Source: JACMQX01 sp044225675
Lineage (GTDB): Bacteria > Pseudomonadota > Gammaproteobacteria > Burkholderiales > Burkholderiaceae_C
Reading direction: 5' to 3'
DNA: 48,018 nucleotides
Assembly: GCA_044225675.1 (NCBI GenBank)
Contig: JBGAIH010000035.1
Location: 1-48,018 of the forward strand
Translations under genes and position numbers: made by a program
Notes under the pieces: generated by a model
Seen by the model: only the letters and a program-made list of their open reading frames with translations
Told to the model about the DNA's origin: nothing
Databases searched by the model: none
Part shown: piece by piece, positions 39,604-47,807 of the stretch
How the letters are laid out: every line of letters starts with the position of its first letter
How positions within the stretch are numbered: the stretch's first letter is position 1

Positions 39604-41262
39604 ATGCCGGCCGGGCGCCTGAACGCGCTGCTTCACCGCGTGCCGCAGCCGGGATGGCTGCTGGCAACGGTGGCCATCGTCCTGGCGGTGGCGGCGCCCG
39701 TCGTCAGCCTGGCCTGGCACGCGGCCGGCGGCAGCCTGTCGCACTGGGCGAGCCTGGCGGCCAACGTCCTGCCGCGCGCCACGTTCAACACGGCCGTGCT
39801 GCTGGCCGGGGTCGGCGTGGTGGTGGCCATCGTCGGCACCGGCTGCGCCTGGCTGGTGTCGGCCTTCAACTTCCCCGGGCGCCGCGTCCTCGACTGGGCA
39901 CTGCTGCTGCCCCTGGCCATGCCCACCTACATCGTGGCCTTCGCCTACCTCGACCTGCTGCATCCGCTCGGGCCGGTGCAGTCGGCCATCCGCTGGGTGC
40001 TGGGCTACGACAGTCCGCGCGACTTCCGCCTGGGTGACCTGCGCTCCATGGGGGGCGCCATCTTCCTGCTGGGCAGCGTTCTCTACCCCTACGTCTACCT
40101 CACGGCGCGGGCGATGTTCATCACGCAGCCGGCCCATCTCATGGAGGCGGCACGCTCGCTCGGCCACGGGCCGCTGGCCGCATTCTTCCGCGTCGCGATC
40201 CCGCTGGCGCGGCCAGCGCTCGCCGTGGGCCTGAGCCTGGCGCTGCTGGAGACGCTCAACGACATCGGCGCCTCCGAGTTCCTGGGCGTGAACACACTCA
40301 CCGTGTCGATCTACACCACCTGGGTCACCCGCTCCGACCTGGCGGGCGCCGCCCAGCTTGCGGTGCTGATGCTGGTGACGGTGCTGGCCCTTCTGCTGCT
40401 GGAGCGGCGCGGCCGCGCACGCCAGCGCTTTTCCAGCATGCAGCGGATGCGCCCGATCCAGCCCCGGCGCCTGCACGGCGCAGCCGCCGTGGGCGCCACC
40501 TTCGCCGCCGCCACACCCGTGGCCATCGGCTTCGTGTTTCCGGCCCTGCATCTGGCCCACGAGGCGGCCCGGCGCATGACACGCGCCGACCTCTCGCCCG
40601 CGCTGCTCGGTGCGGCCTTCAATACGGTGATGGTGGCCGCCACGGTGACCCTCGCCGCCGTCGCCGCCGGCCTCGTCGTCGCCTGGACCACGCGCGGTGC
40701 CACCGGCGCGCTGCAAGGCCCGTGGCGCTGGGTGCTGGCCCGAGGCGCATCGCTGGGCTACGCGGTGCCCGGCACGGTGCTGGCGGTGGGCCTGCTGGCG
40801 CCGGCCGTCGCGCTCGACTACCTGCTCGGCGACATCTTCGGCTACCGCAAGCTGCTGCTGCTGGGCAGTGGCGCGGTGCTGGTAGCCGGTTGCACCATCC
40901 GCTTCATGGCGATTGCGCAAGGCTCGGTCGAAAGCGCGCTGTCGCGTCTGCCTCCCGCGCTGGAGCAGGCCTCGCGACTGCTCGGTGAAAGCCCGAACCG
41001 GACGCTCGCCCGCGTCCACCTGCCGCTGCTGCGCCCGGCCCTCGCCGCAGGCGCCATGCTGGTGTTTGCCGATGCCATGAAGGAGCTGCCTGCCACGCTG
41101 CTGCTGCGTCCGCTCAACATGGAGACGCTGGCCACCCTGGTCTATGCCGAAGCCGCGCGCGGCACCTACGAGGAAGGCGCGGTCGCGGCGCTGGCCATCG
41201 TGGTGGCGGGCCTGCTGCCCGTGGCCCTGCTCGCGCGCACCCAACTCAAGCCCGGATACTGA
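39604..41262 (+). CDS. Ferric-iron ABC transporter permease (FbpB-type, fused)
   Basis: A 552-residue permease with about 12 helices and two binding-protein-dependent permease halves: the first EAA-like loop is MEAARSLGHGPLAAFFRVAIPLARPAL and the second is EQASRLLGESPNRTLARVHLPLLRPALAAG. Such a fused permease is normal for FbpB. It begins 4 bases after the binding-protein gene. The second loop likely contacts the short ATPase encoded 7 bases downstream. Confidence 0.93.
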   Translation: MPAGRLNALLHRVPQPGWLLATVAIVLAVAAPVVSLAWHAAGGSLSHWASLAANVLPRATFNTAVLLAGVGVVVAIVGTGCAWLVSAFNFPGRRVLDWALLLPLAMPTYIVAFAYLDLLHPLGPVQSAIRWVLGYDSPRDFRLGDLRSMGGAIFLLGSVLYPYVYLTARAMFITQPAHLMEAARSLGHGPLAAFFRVAIPLARPALAVGLSLALLETLNDIGASEFLGVNTLTVSIYTTWVTRSDLAGAAQLAVLMLVTVLALLLLERRGRARQRFSSMQRMRPIQPRRLHGAAAVGATFAAATPVAIGFVFPALHLAHEAARRMTRADLSPALLGAAFNTVMVAATVTLAAVAAGLVVAWTTRGATGALQGPWRWVLARGASLGYAVPGTVLAVGLLAPAVALDYLLGDIFGYRKLLLLGSGAVLVAGCTIRFMAIAQGSVESALSRLPPALEQASRLLGESPNRTLARVHLPLLRPALAAGAMLVFADAMKELPATLLLRPLNMETLATLVYAEAARGTYEEGAVAALAIVVAGLLPVALLARTQLKPGY

Positions 41263-41269
41263 ACCTGCC

Positions 41270-41953
41270 ATGGCCGAGACTCTCCACATCGACAAGATTC
41301 GCCTCGGGTACGCCCAGCCGCACGGTCAGGGCCTGCACGTCGTGGTCGACGACCTGTCGCTGTCCCTGCCGGCCGGCCGCATCGGCTGCCTGCTCGGGCC
41401 CTCGGGCTGTGGCAAGAGCACTGTGCTGCGCGCCATCGCCGGTTTCGAGCCGGTGCGCGCCGGCACCATCATGCTGGGCGACCGGCTGATCTCCTCACCG
41501 ACCATCCACCTCGCGCCCGAGCTGCGGCGCGTGGGCATGATGTTCCAGGAATACGCGCTGTTCCCGCACCTGTCGGCTGCGGACAACGTCGGCTTCGGCC
41601 TGCGCCGCGAGAGCCGCGATGCGCGCCAGGCCCGCGTGCGCGCGATGCTCGAACTCGTGGGCCTGGCCGATGCCGCCTCGCGCTTTCCGCACGAGCTGTC
41701 CGGCGGCCAGCAGCAGCGCGTGGCGCTGGCCCGCTCGCTCGCGCCGGCCCCGGCCCTGCTCCTGCTGGACGAGCCGTTTTCCAACCTCGACGCCGTCACG
41801 CGGCGGCGCCTGCGCGGCGAGGTCCGCGCCATCCTCAAGGATGCGGGCCAGACCGCCATCCTCGTGACCCATCACGAGAGCGAGGCCCGCGCCATGGCCG
41901 ACTGCACCGGCACGCTGCAGGGCGGTCGCCTCTCGGGCTGGGACGCGACCTAA
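41270..41953 (+). CDS. Short ABC transporter ATPase for the iron transporter (FbpC-type)
   Basis: A 227-residue ATPase. Walker A GPSGCGKST (residues 43-51), signature LSGGQ (143-147), Walker B LLLLDEPF (163-170) and switch ILVTHHE are intact, so it should hydrolyse ATP. FbpC proteins usually reach about 350 residues with a C-terminal regulatory (TOBE-like) domain; here the protein stops soon after the switch histidine (LQGGRLSGWDAT). The stop is clean, with no continuing frame downstream. The ATG at 41270 follows the permease by 7 bases. Confidence 0.92.
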   Translation: MAETLHIDKIRLGYAQPHGQGLHVVVDDLSLSLPAGRIGCLLGPSGCGKSTVLRAIAGFEPVRAGTIMLGDRLISSPTIHLAPELRRVGMMFQEYALFPHLSAADNVGFGLRRESRDARQARVRAMLELVGLADAASRFPHELSGGQQQRVALARSLAPAPALLLLDEPFSNLDAVTRRRLRGEVRAILKDAGQTAILVTHHESEARAMADCTGTLQGGRLSGWDAT

Positions 41954-41987
41954 GCAGCGTCAGCGGCCTGAGCGGCCCGCCTGCGCC

Positions 41988-42025
41988 CATCGGCGCGGCT
42001 TGGGCCGGCGGCCGGTGCGCCGATG
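41988..42025. terminator. Long palindromic hairpin between convergent genes
   Basis: CATCGGCGC (41988-41996) and GCGCCGATG (42017-42025) are perfect 9-bp arms around a 20-base loop with its own GGCC mini-stem, between the iron ATPase gene and the convergent decarboxylase gene. It probably acts as a two-way terminator. The arms recur near 47972-47996. Confidence 0.55.
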
Positions 42026-42029
42026 CCGG

Positions 42030-42416
42030 CTAACGCGCGTCCACCACCTCCGCCGCGGTCCGGAAGGCTTCCACTGCCGCCGGAAGGCCGCAATAGATAC
42101 TGGCGTGCAGCAGCACCTCCTGCAGCTCTTCGGGCGTGGCGCCGTTGTTGAGCGCGCCCCTCACGTGGCCCTTGAGTTCATGCTGCTTGCCCAGCGCCGT
42201 GAGCATGGCCACGGTGATCAGGCTGCGGGTCCTGAGGTCCAGTCCGGGCCGCTGCCAGACGTCGCCCCAGGCATTGCGCGTGATGTATTGCTGGATCGGC
42301 ATCGAAAACGGCGTGGCCTTGCCGAACGCGTTGGCCACGAAGTCCTCGCCCATGACCTGCTTGCGCATGGCCAGGCCCTGGTCGAAATCCTTGTCGGGGG
42401 AAGGTGCGGTACTCAT
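42030..42416 (-). CDS. 4-carboxymuconolactone decarboxylase-family protein (PcaC-like)
   Basis: A 128-residue alpha-helical protein of the CMD family. The core WGDVWQRPGLDLRTRSLITVAMLTALGKQHELKGHVRGALNNGATPEELQEVLLHASIYCGLP contains the glutamate and histidine typical of PcaC, and CxxC is absent, so it is not the peroxidase-type AhpD. PcaC converts 4-carboxymuconolactone to beta-ketoadipate enol-lactone in the protocatechuate pathway. The other pca genes are not here. The start at 42416 has CGGAGAAA upstream; an ATG 60 bases earlier lacks such a site. Confidence 0.88.
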   Translation of the reverse strand: MSTAPSPDKDFDQGLAMRKQVMGEDFVANAFGKATPFSMPIQQYITRNAWGDVWQRPGLDLRTRSLITVAMLTALGKQHELKGHVRGALNNGATPEELQEVLLHASIYCGLPAAVEAFRTAAEVVDAR

Positions 42417-42489
42417 GGTTTCTCCGTTGATCTGGCCCGATGGTAGTGCCGCAGGCGCTTCGCTTGCGTGGGCCAAGGCCGCCCGGTAA

Positions 42490-42516
42490 GATTCTTACCT
42501 TCAATAGGTAAGAATC
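42490..42516 (+). promoter_or_regulatory. 27-bp palindromic operator touching the antitoxin start codon
   Basis: GATTCTTACCT (42490-42500), five bases, then AGGTAAGAATC (42506-42516) are perfect 11-bp arms that end directly at the ATG (42517). The AGG of the right arm could act as the ribosome binding site, so bound antitoxin could block both RNA and protein synthesis. It is the likely autoregulatory site of the AbrB-PIN pair. Confidence 0.75.
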
Positions 42517-42756
42517 ATGAAGATCACCAGCAAAGGCCAGGTCACCATTCCCCAGGCCGTGCGCGAACAGGCCCGCCTTCACCCTCACAGCGAGGTCGAA
42601 TTCGAGGTGCGGCCCAATGGCGAGGTCGTGCTGCGGGCGGTCGCCTCGCCCGTCTCGCCGGTGCGCGCCGCTTTCGAGGGCGTGCGTGGCTCCGCCAATG
42701 CCCGGCAGTTCAAGCACATGGGCACCGACGAATTCATGGCTTTCCTGCGAGGCTGA
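42517..42756 (+). CDS. AbrB/SpoVT-type antitoxin
   Basis: A 79-residue protein. The first 45 residues, MKITSKGQVTIPQAVREQARLHP and EVEFEVRPNGEVVLR, form the AbrB/MazE swapped-hairpin DNA-binding fold. The C-terminal half (SPVRAAFEGVRGSANARQFKHMGTDEFMAFLRG) looks like a toxin-binding arm that plugs the PIN active site. It precedes the PIN toxin by 6 bases, as in VapBC pairs. Confidence 0.87.
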   Translation: MKITSKGQVTIPQAVREQARLHPHSEVEFEVRPNGEVVLRAVASPVSPVRAAFEGVRGSANARQFKHMGTDEFMAFLRG

Positions 42757-42762
42757 GCCGGC

Positions 42763-43236
42763 ATGGCACGCTCGCCGCGTCCGGCACGCCACGAGGTCCG
42801 TGAACCCGACGCACGCTACCTGCGCCCCACCCCCGCCGCGACGCTCGTGGACAGCTGCGTGCTGATCGACGTGCTCGCGGACGACCCGGCCTGGGCCGAG
42901 TGGTCGCTCGAGCAACTCGACCTCTGCGGCCAGCAGGCGCCGCTCGTCATCAATCCGCTGATCCTGGCCGAGGTCAGCCCGCGCTTCGAGCGTGCCGCCG
43001 ATCTGGAGGCCGCGCTGGCCCGTCTGCCGCTGGTCCGCGAGAACCTCCCATGGGACGCGGCCTTTCTGGCTGGCCAGGCCTTCAAGGCCTACCGCCGCCT
43101 GCGCGGCACCCAGTCGTCTCCGATGCCGGACTTCTACATCGGCGCCCACGCGATGCTGCGCGAGTGGCGGCTGCTGACGCGCGACGCCAGGCGCTTTCGC
43201 CAACATTTCCCGCGTCTGGACATCGTCTGCCCCTGA
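42763..43236 (+). CDS. PIN-domain ribonuclease toxin (VapC-like)
   Basis: A 157-residue PIN protein. Metal-binding acids are D30 (TLVDSCVLIDVL), E70 (LILAEVSPRFE), D123 (MPDFYIGAHA) and D141 (LTRDARRF). It is an RNase toxin held by the AbrB-type antitoxin upstream. The PIN domain begins near residue 28, leaving an unusual basic N-terminal extension; translation might instead start at a GTG at the V29 codon. The C-terminal CP ending is unremarkable. Confidence 0.87.
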   Translation: MARSPRPARHEVREPDARYLRPTPAATLVDSCVLIDVLADDPAWAEWSLEQLDLCGQQAPLVINPLILAEVSPRFERAADLEAALARLPLVRENLPWDAAFLAGQAFKAYRRLRGTQSSPMPDFYIGAHAMLREWRLLTRDARRFRQHFPRLDIVCP

Positions 43237-43275
43237 CCGGCGCGTTCCCTCGGGCCAAGGCCCGCGCGACGGACC

Positions 43276-43587
43276 TCAGGCCAGCGCCCGGCTGAGCCGC
43301 ACCTCGAAATGCGGCATGCCGCCGAAATGCCCGAGATCCCGCATGCCGGCCTGCTCGGCCGTGCGCGCGGCGGCGGGCCACTTGCAGGCCAGGGCGGCCA
43401 GTTCGGAGGTGAGCACACTGGCTTCGGACTGCTCGACCTCGAGCCAGGCCCGGAAGGTGGCGGCCACCTGGTCGGGCCCGCCGAGCGCGCGCTCCAGCGA
43501 TGCGGCAAAGCGCGATTCGGCGGTGATCCGGGCCTGGGTGGAGATCTCCTCGGCGTCGCGCAGCGCGACGGTGTAGGGGGTGTTCAT
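43276..43587 (-). CDS. Hypothetical small protein downstream of a LexA-like box
   Basis: A 103-residue soluble, helical, acidic protein I do not recognise. It starts MNTPYTVALRDAEEISTQARITAESRF and has no signal peptide, membrane segment or metal motif. The ATG at 43587 has AGGAG nine bases upstream; the frame is open further upstream but crosses the likely promoter. A LexA-like 20-mer lies 22 bases before the start, so it may be DNA-damage induced (inference). It is convergent with the PIN toxin gene. Confidence 0.6.
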   Translation of the reverse strand: MNTPYTVALRDAEEISTQARITAESRFAASLERALGGPDQVAATFRAWLEVEQSEASVLTSELAALACKWPAAARTAEQAGMRDLGHFGGMPHFEVRLSRALA

Positions 43588-43609
43588 GGGGTACTGCTCC
43601 TGCTTGAAA

Positions 43610-43629
43610 TACTGGATAAGCGTACAGTA
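43610..43629 (-). promoter_or_regulatory. LexA-like (SOS) box of the small hypothetical gene
   Basis: On the minus strand the 20-mer is TACTGTACGCTTATCCAGTA: outer arms TACTG and CAGTA are perfect, and the core is CTGT-N8-CCAG, one base off CTGT-N8-ACAG. The E. coli dinB box has the same CCAG end. It lies 22 bases before the gene start. Confidence 0.6.
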
Positions 43630-43716
43630 CACTTTCAGGCCCGTGGGCAGTTTTACCTGGGGAGCCTGCGGCGTAGCCGGCTCTGGCATCAGTTCGTGCA
43701 CCCGGCCTGGCACCGC

Positions 43717-44052
43717 TCAGCGCGTTCGGCGGTAGGCGTCGGCGTCGTCGCGCACCCACTGCCCTTCACGGCGGTAGGTGCAGGTCGCCGCTCGGGTGTC
43801 GTTGCGCAGATCGGCCTTGAAGCGGTAGGTCACGACGTAGTAGGTCGCGTAGTTGCCGAGCGCGGAAAAGCCGACCTGGCGAACCTCGGCGTCGGCGGGC
43901 ATCAGGGGCGCGAGCCGGCGCAGGCAGTCCGCCTCCATCTGGGCCTGGGACATGCCGGTCTGCGACGTATCCGTCTGCGGCATGCCGGACTGCGCCCCGG
44001 CGGCGGTGGGCATCAGCGCCACGAGCAGCCATCGTGCGATGCGTCGGTTCAT
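43717..44052 (-). CDS. Hypothetical secreted protein
   Basis: A 111-residue protein with a signal peptide (residues 1-20, RRIARWLLVALMPTAAGAQ), a Gln/Thr/Ser-rich spacer (SGMPQTDTSQTGMSQAQM) and a small C-terminal domain with two cysteines (C43 and C90) that could form a disulfide in the periplasm. AGGA repeats lie just before the ATG at 44052. It is divergent from the AhpD-like gene 85 bases away. No function can be given. Confidence 0.65.
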   Translation of the reverse strand: MNRRIARWLLVALMPTAAGAQSGMPQTDTSQTGMSQAQMEADCLRRLAPLMPADAEVRQVGFSALGNYATYYVVTYRFKADLRNDTRAATCTYRREGQWVRDDADAYRRTR

Positions 44053-44137
44053 CTCCTGTCCTGCAGACTGAATTGACTTGCGTATCATGCAACGACTTCC
44101 TTCCGTTGCCTTCATCGCGCCCTCAGGACTTTCACCC

Positions 44138-44734
44138 ATGACGACCCGCTACCCCGCCCCGGCCCTCAACGACCTGCCCGACGACATCAAGGCACGGATC
44201 CTCGAAGTGCAGGAAAAGGCCGGCTTCGTGCCTAACGTGTTCCTCGGGCTGGCGCGGCGGCCTGCCGAATGGCGCGCCTTCTTCGCCTATCACGACGCGC
44301 TGATGGTGCCCGAGTCGGTGGGCCGCGACAGCGGCCTCTCCAAGGGCGAGCGCGAAATGATCGTCACCGCCACCAGCGCCGCCAACAAGTGCCTGTACTG
44401 CGTGGTGGCGCACGGCGCGATCCTGCGCATCTACGAGAAAAAGCCGCTGGTCGCCGACCAGGTGGCCGTCAACTACCGCAAGGCCGACATCACGCCGCGC
44501 CAGCGCGCGATGCTCGACTTCGCCATGAAGGTCTGCCAGCGCTCCGACGAAGTCGACGACGCCGACATCGACGCGCTGCGCGCGCACGGCTTCTCGGACG
44601 AGGACGCGTGGGACATCGCCGCCATCACGGCCTTCTTCGGCCTGTCCAACCGCATGGCGAGCTTCTCGGGCATGCAGCCCAACCCCGAGTTCTACCTGAT
44701 GGGCCGCGTGCCCAAGGAGAAAAAGCCGGCGTGA
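44138..44734 (+). CDS. AhpD-like peroxidase-related protein
   Basis: A 198-residue carboxymuconolactone decarboxylase-fold protein of the uncharacterized peroxidase-related group. The redox motif is C85-xx-C88 with H92 (NKCLYCVVAHGA), as in AhpD, and the C-terminal ITAFFGLSNRMASF fits the group. It may reduce peroxides or serve as a thiol reductant. The ATG at 44138 is preceded by CAGGA; an in-frame start 60 bases earlier would add a poorly fitting N-terminus. Confidence 0.88.
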   Translation: MTTRYPAPALNDLPDDIKARILEVQEKAGFVPNVFLGLARRPAEWRAFFAYHDALMVPESVGRDSGLSKGEREMIVTATSAANKCLYCVVAHGAILRIYEKKPLVADQVAVNYRKADITPRQRAMLDFAMKVCQRSDEVDDADIDALRAHGFSDEDAWDIAAITAFFGLSNRMASFSGMQPNPEFYLMGRVPKEKKPA

Positions 44735-44771
44735 ACCGTCGCGGTGCGGCGCCGCAGCGCACGCCCCGGTC

Positions 44772-45191
44772 TCATTCCACCAGGTCGCGAATCCGCTGCG
44801 GCAGCGGCGCGGCCTTGTTCGCGCGGAAGTCCACCCAGATGGTCGTGGCCCCGCCGGCGGCGCAGATCACGCCCGGCTCGTCGGCCCGCTCCATCGTGCA
44901 CCAGCTCTCGAAGGTCGTGCGCGCCGCATCGCTTGCGTACATCTTCACGAGCACGTCGCCCGGGTACTTGAGCTGGCGGTAGAAGTTGCAGAAGGCGTTG
45001 ACGATGATCGGCCCCTCGCCGTCGGGGCTCGCGATGCAGTCGATCGCGTGGAACCAGTCGATGCGCACCGTCTCCATGAAGCGGAAATAGCTCGCGTTGT
45101 TGAGGTGGTTCATCGCATCCATGTCGCCCCAGCGGATCGGGATGCGCGACTCGAACACGAAGCGCTTGCGCTCGGGAATCTCGATCTTCAT
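44772..45191 (-). CDS. Hotdog-fold acyl-CoA thioesterase (4HBT-like)
   Basis: A 139-residue thioesterase. The active-site region is IRWGDMDAMNHLNNASYFRFMETVRIDWF, with the catalytic aspartate and the NH-x-NN pattern of the 4-hydroxybenzoyl-CoA thioesterase/YbgC group. It hydrolyses an acyl-CoA to free acid and CoA. It starts in an ATGA overlap with the SDR gene upstream, so the two are translated together and may work on one compound. Confidence 0.9.
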   Translation of the reverse strand: MKIEIPERKRFVFESRIPIRWGDMDAMNHLNNASYFRFMETVRIDWFHAIDCIASPDGEGPIIVNAFCNFYRQLKYPGDVLVKMYASDAARTTFESWCTMERADEPGVICAAGGATTIWVDFRANKAAPLPQRIRDLVE

Positions 45192-45970
45192 GCAGCGAAG
45201 CCGTCGTCGGCCGCGATGATGGCGCCGTTGACGAAGTGGCTCTGGTCGCTGGCCAGCATCACGAGCAGCGCATCCAGGTCTTCGGGCTTGCCCACGCGCT
45301 TGCGCGGCAGCATCTGCACCAGCTTCTGGCCCTGCTCGGTCTCCCAGTGGTGGTGGTTGATCTCGGTGTCGATGTAACCCGGGCACATTGCGTTCACGTT
45401 GATGCCGAAGCGCCCCCATTCGACGGCCATGGCGCGCGTCATGTGAACGACGGCCGCCTTGCTCATGCAGTACACGCCGATCTGCGGCAGCACGCGCAGC
45501 CCTGCCATCGAGGCGACGTTGATGATGCGCCCGCCGGTGAAGCTGCCCGGCGCGGCGCCGCGCGCCCGCGCCAGCATGCGCTTGCCCACCTCCTGCGCCA
45601 CGAAGAACGAGCCCTTGACGTTGGTGTCGAAGATGAAGTCGTAGTCTTCCTCGGTCACGTCCTGGAGGCGCTGCGTCGTGCTCACGCCCGAGTTGTTGAC
45701 GAGGATGTCGATGGAGCCGACCTCGGTCTCCGCGCGCGCGACGGCCGCTGCGATGGAGGCGCGGTCGGTCACGTCCAGCGCCACCACGTGGGCGTCGCCG
45801 CCCTCGCCCTCGATGCGCGCGCGCAGCTCCTTGAGCTTTTCCACGCGGCGGCTCGCCAGCACCACGGCGGCGCCGGCGCGCGCGAGCGTGCTCGCAAAGC
45901 GCGCACCGAGCCCGCTGGATGCGCCGGTGACGAGGGCCACGCGGCCCGAAAGATCGATGCTGTATGCCAT
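45188..45970 (-). CDS. Short-chain dehydrogenase/reductase
   Basis: A 260-residue SDR. The cofactor motif TGASSGLG is at residues 15-22, the stabilising NNSG near 92-95, and the catalytic Y167-K171 (YCMSK). The R41-R42 pair in LASRRVEKL after the second strand suggests a preference for NADP. Start at 45970 gives MAYSIDLSGRVALVTG; AGGAG lies about 13 bases upstream, somewhat distant. It is coupled to the thioesterase. The substrate is unknown. Confidence 0.92.
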   Translation of the reverse strand: MAYSIDLSGRVALVTGASSGLGARFASTLARAGAAVVLASRRVEKLKELRARIEGEGGDAHVVALDVTDRASIAAAVARAETEVGSIDILVNNSGVSTTQRLQDVTEEDYDFIFDTNVKGSFFVAQEVGKRMLARARGAAPGSFTGGRIINVASMAGLRVLPQIGVYCMSKAAVVHMTRAMAVEWGRFGINVNAMCPGYIDTEINHHHWETEQGQKLVQMLPRKRVGKPEDLDALLVMLASDQSHFVNGAIIAADDGFAA

Positions 45971-46029
45971 GGGGTGACTATCTCCTGCCTGGGGTTCGAT
46001 TGACGCAGTGATTGTGACCCTGCGCCGCA

Positions 46030-46035
46030 TAAAAT
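46030..46035 (+). promoter_or_regulatory. Possible -10 box upstream of the ETF-QO gene
   Basis: TAAAAT (46030-46035), in the 139-base gap between divergent genes, is a likely -10 element. TTGACG (46000-46005) upstream is 24 bases away, too far for a standard promoter, so the assignment is weak. Confidence 0.3.
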
Positions 46036-46109
46036 GCTGTCATGTGCACGACTGAAGTGCCCGGCCGCCATCGCGCGCGGCTCACAGATCATTATCAGCG
46101 AGACCTCCC

Positions 46110-47807
46110 ATGACGAAAGACGAAATCCTGGCGCAGTTCGGCCCTCGTGAGGCCATGGAGTACGACGTGGTCGTCGTGGGCGGCGGCCCCGGCGGGCTGG
46201 CCACCGCGATCCGCCTGAAGCAGCTGGCGGCCGCCAGCGGCAAGGAGGTGTCGGTGGTGGTGCTCGAGAAGGGCTCCGAGCCCGGCGCGCACATCCTGTC
46301 GGGCGCCATCATGGACCCGCGCGCGCTGACGGAACTCATCCCCGACTGGAAGGCGCAGGGCGCGCCGCTGAACCAGCCGGTGACCGAGGACGCGATGATG
46401 TTCCTCGGCGAGAAGTCCGCCTTCCGCACGCCCAACTTCCTGCTGCCCGGATGCTTTCACAACGAGGGCAACTACATCATCAGCCTGGGCAACGTCGTCA
46501 AGTGGATTGCGCAGCAGGCGGAGAACCTGGGCGTGGAAATCTTCCCCGGCTTCGCGGCCGCCGAGGTGCTCTACAACGACGACGGCTCCGTCAAGGGCGT
46601 GGCCACCGGCAACATGGGGGTGGGCAAGGACGGCGAGCCGACCGAGAACTTCCAGCTCGGCATGGAGCTGCACGCCAAGTACACCGTGTTCGCCGAAGGC
46701 GCGCGCGGCCACCTGGGCAAGCAGCTGATCGCGAAGTTCAAGCTCGACGCCGGCAAAGACCCGCAGACCTACGGCATCGGCGTGAAGGAAGTGTGGGAGA
46801 TCGACCCCAAGCGCCATTCGCCGGGCTTCGTGATGCACACCGCGGGCTGGCCGATGGACAGCAGCACCTATGGCGGTGCCTTCCTCTACCACATGGAGGA
46901 CAACAAGGTGACGCTGGGCCTGGTGACGGGCCTCGACTACGCCAATCCCTACCTGAGCCCGTTCGAAGAGTTCCAGCGCTGGAAGACGCATCCCAACGTG
47001 CGCTGGTACCTCGAAGGTGACGAAGCCCACGGCATCAAGCCGGCCAAGCGCCTGGGTTACGGCGCTCGCGCCATCACGGCCGGTGGCCTGATGAGCCTGC
47101 CCAAGACGATCTTCCCGGGCGGCGCGCTCGTGGGCTGCGACGCGGGCTTCCTGAACGTGAGCCGCATCAAGGGCAGCCACGCTGCGATCAAGACCGGCAT
47201 GCTGGCCGCCGAAGCGGCCTTCGACGCGCTGCAGGCCGGCCGCCAGCATGACGAACTCACCGCCTACCCCGAAGCCTTCGAGGCGAGCTGGCTGCACGAG
47301 GAGCTGAACAAGGCCCGAAACTTCAAGGCCTGGTTCAAGAAGGGCCTGACGGTGGCGACGCTGATGAACGGCATCGAGCAGTTCGTGCTGCGCGGCCACA
47401 TTCCCTGGACGCTGCACCGCGACAAGCCCGACCACGCCTACCTGAAACCGGCCGCCGAGTGCAAGCCGATCGTGTACCCCAAGCCCGATGGCAAGCTGAC
47501 GTTCGACCGGCTGTCGAGCGTGTTCATCAGCAACACGAACCATGAAGAGAACCAGCCGGCGCACCTGACGCTGAAGGACGCATCGGTGCCCGTGAATGTG
47601 AATCTGTCGAAGTACGCAGGCCCCGAGGCGCGCTACTGCCCGGCCGGCGTGTACGAGTTCGTGAAGAACGAGGACGGCTCCGACCGCCTGCAGATCAACG
47701 CGCAGAACTGCGTTCACTGCAAGACCTGCGACATCAAGGACCCGACGCAGAACATCGTGTGGGTGACGCCCGAGGGGGGCGGCGGGCCCAACTACGTGGG
47801 CATGTAA
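46110..47807 (+). CDS. Electron transfer flavoprotein-ubiquinone oxidoreductase
   Basis: A 565-residue FAD and [4Fe-4S] enzyme attached to the inner membrane. The FAD motif VVVVGGGPGGLATAIRLK is at about residues 20-37, and the iron-sulfur ligands are C510, C534, C537 and C540 (NCVHCKTCDIKDP). The quinone-binding middle domain (PGFVMHTAGWPMDSSTYGG) is intact. It takes electrons from reduced EtfAB and reduces ubiquinone, linking acyl-CoA dehydrogenases to the respiratory chain. It lies about 20 kb from etfBA and is transcribed alone, divergent from the SDR gene. Confidence 0.96.
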   Translation: MTKDEILAQFGPREAMEYDVVVVGGGPGGLATAIRLKQLAAASGKEVSVVVLEKGSEPGAHILSGAIMDPRALTELIPDWKAQGAPLNQPVTEDAMMFLGEKSAFRTPNFLLPGCFHNEGNYIISLGNVVKWIAQQAENLGVEIFPGFAAAEVLYNDDGSVKGVATGNMGVGKDGEPTENFQLGMELHAKYTVFAEGARGHLGKQLIAKFKLDAGKDPQTYGIGVKEVWEIDPKRHSPGFVMHTAGWPMDSSTYGGAFLYHMEDNKVTLGLVTGLDYANPYLSPFEEFQRWKTHPNVRWYLEGDEAHGIKPAKRLGYGARAITAGGLMSLPKTIFPGGALVGCDAGFLNVSRIKGSHAAIKTGMLAAEAAFDALQAGRQHDELTAYPEAFEASWLHEELNKARNFKAWFKKGLTVATLMNGIEQFVLRGHIPWTLHRDKPDHAYLKPAAECKPIVYPKPDGKLTFDRLSSVFISNTNHEENQPAHLTLKDASVPVNVNLSKYAGPEARYCPAGVYEFVKNEDGSDRLQINAQNCVHCKTCDIKDPTQNIVWVTPEGGGGPNYVGM

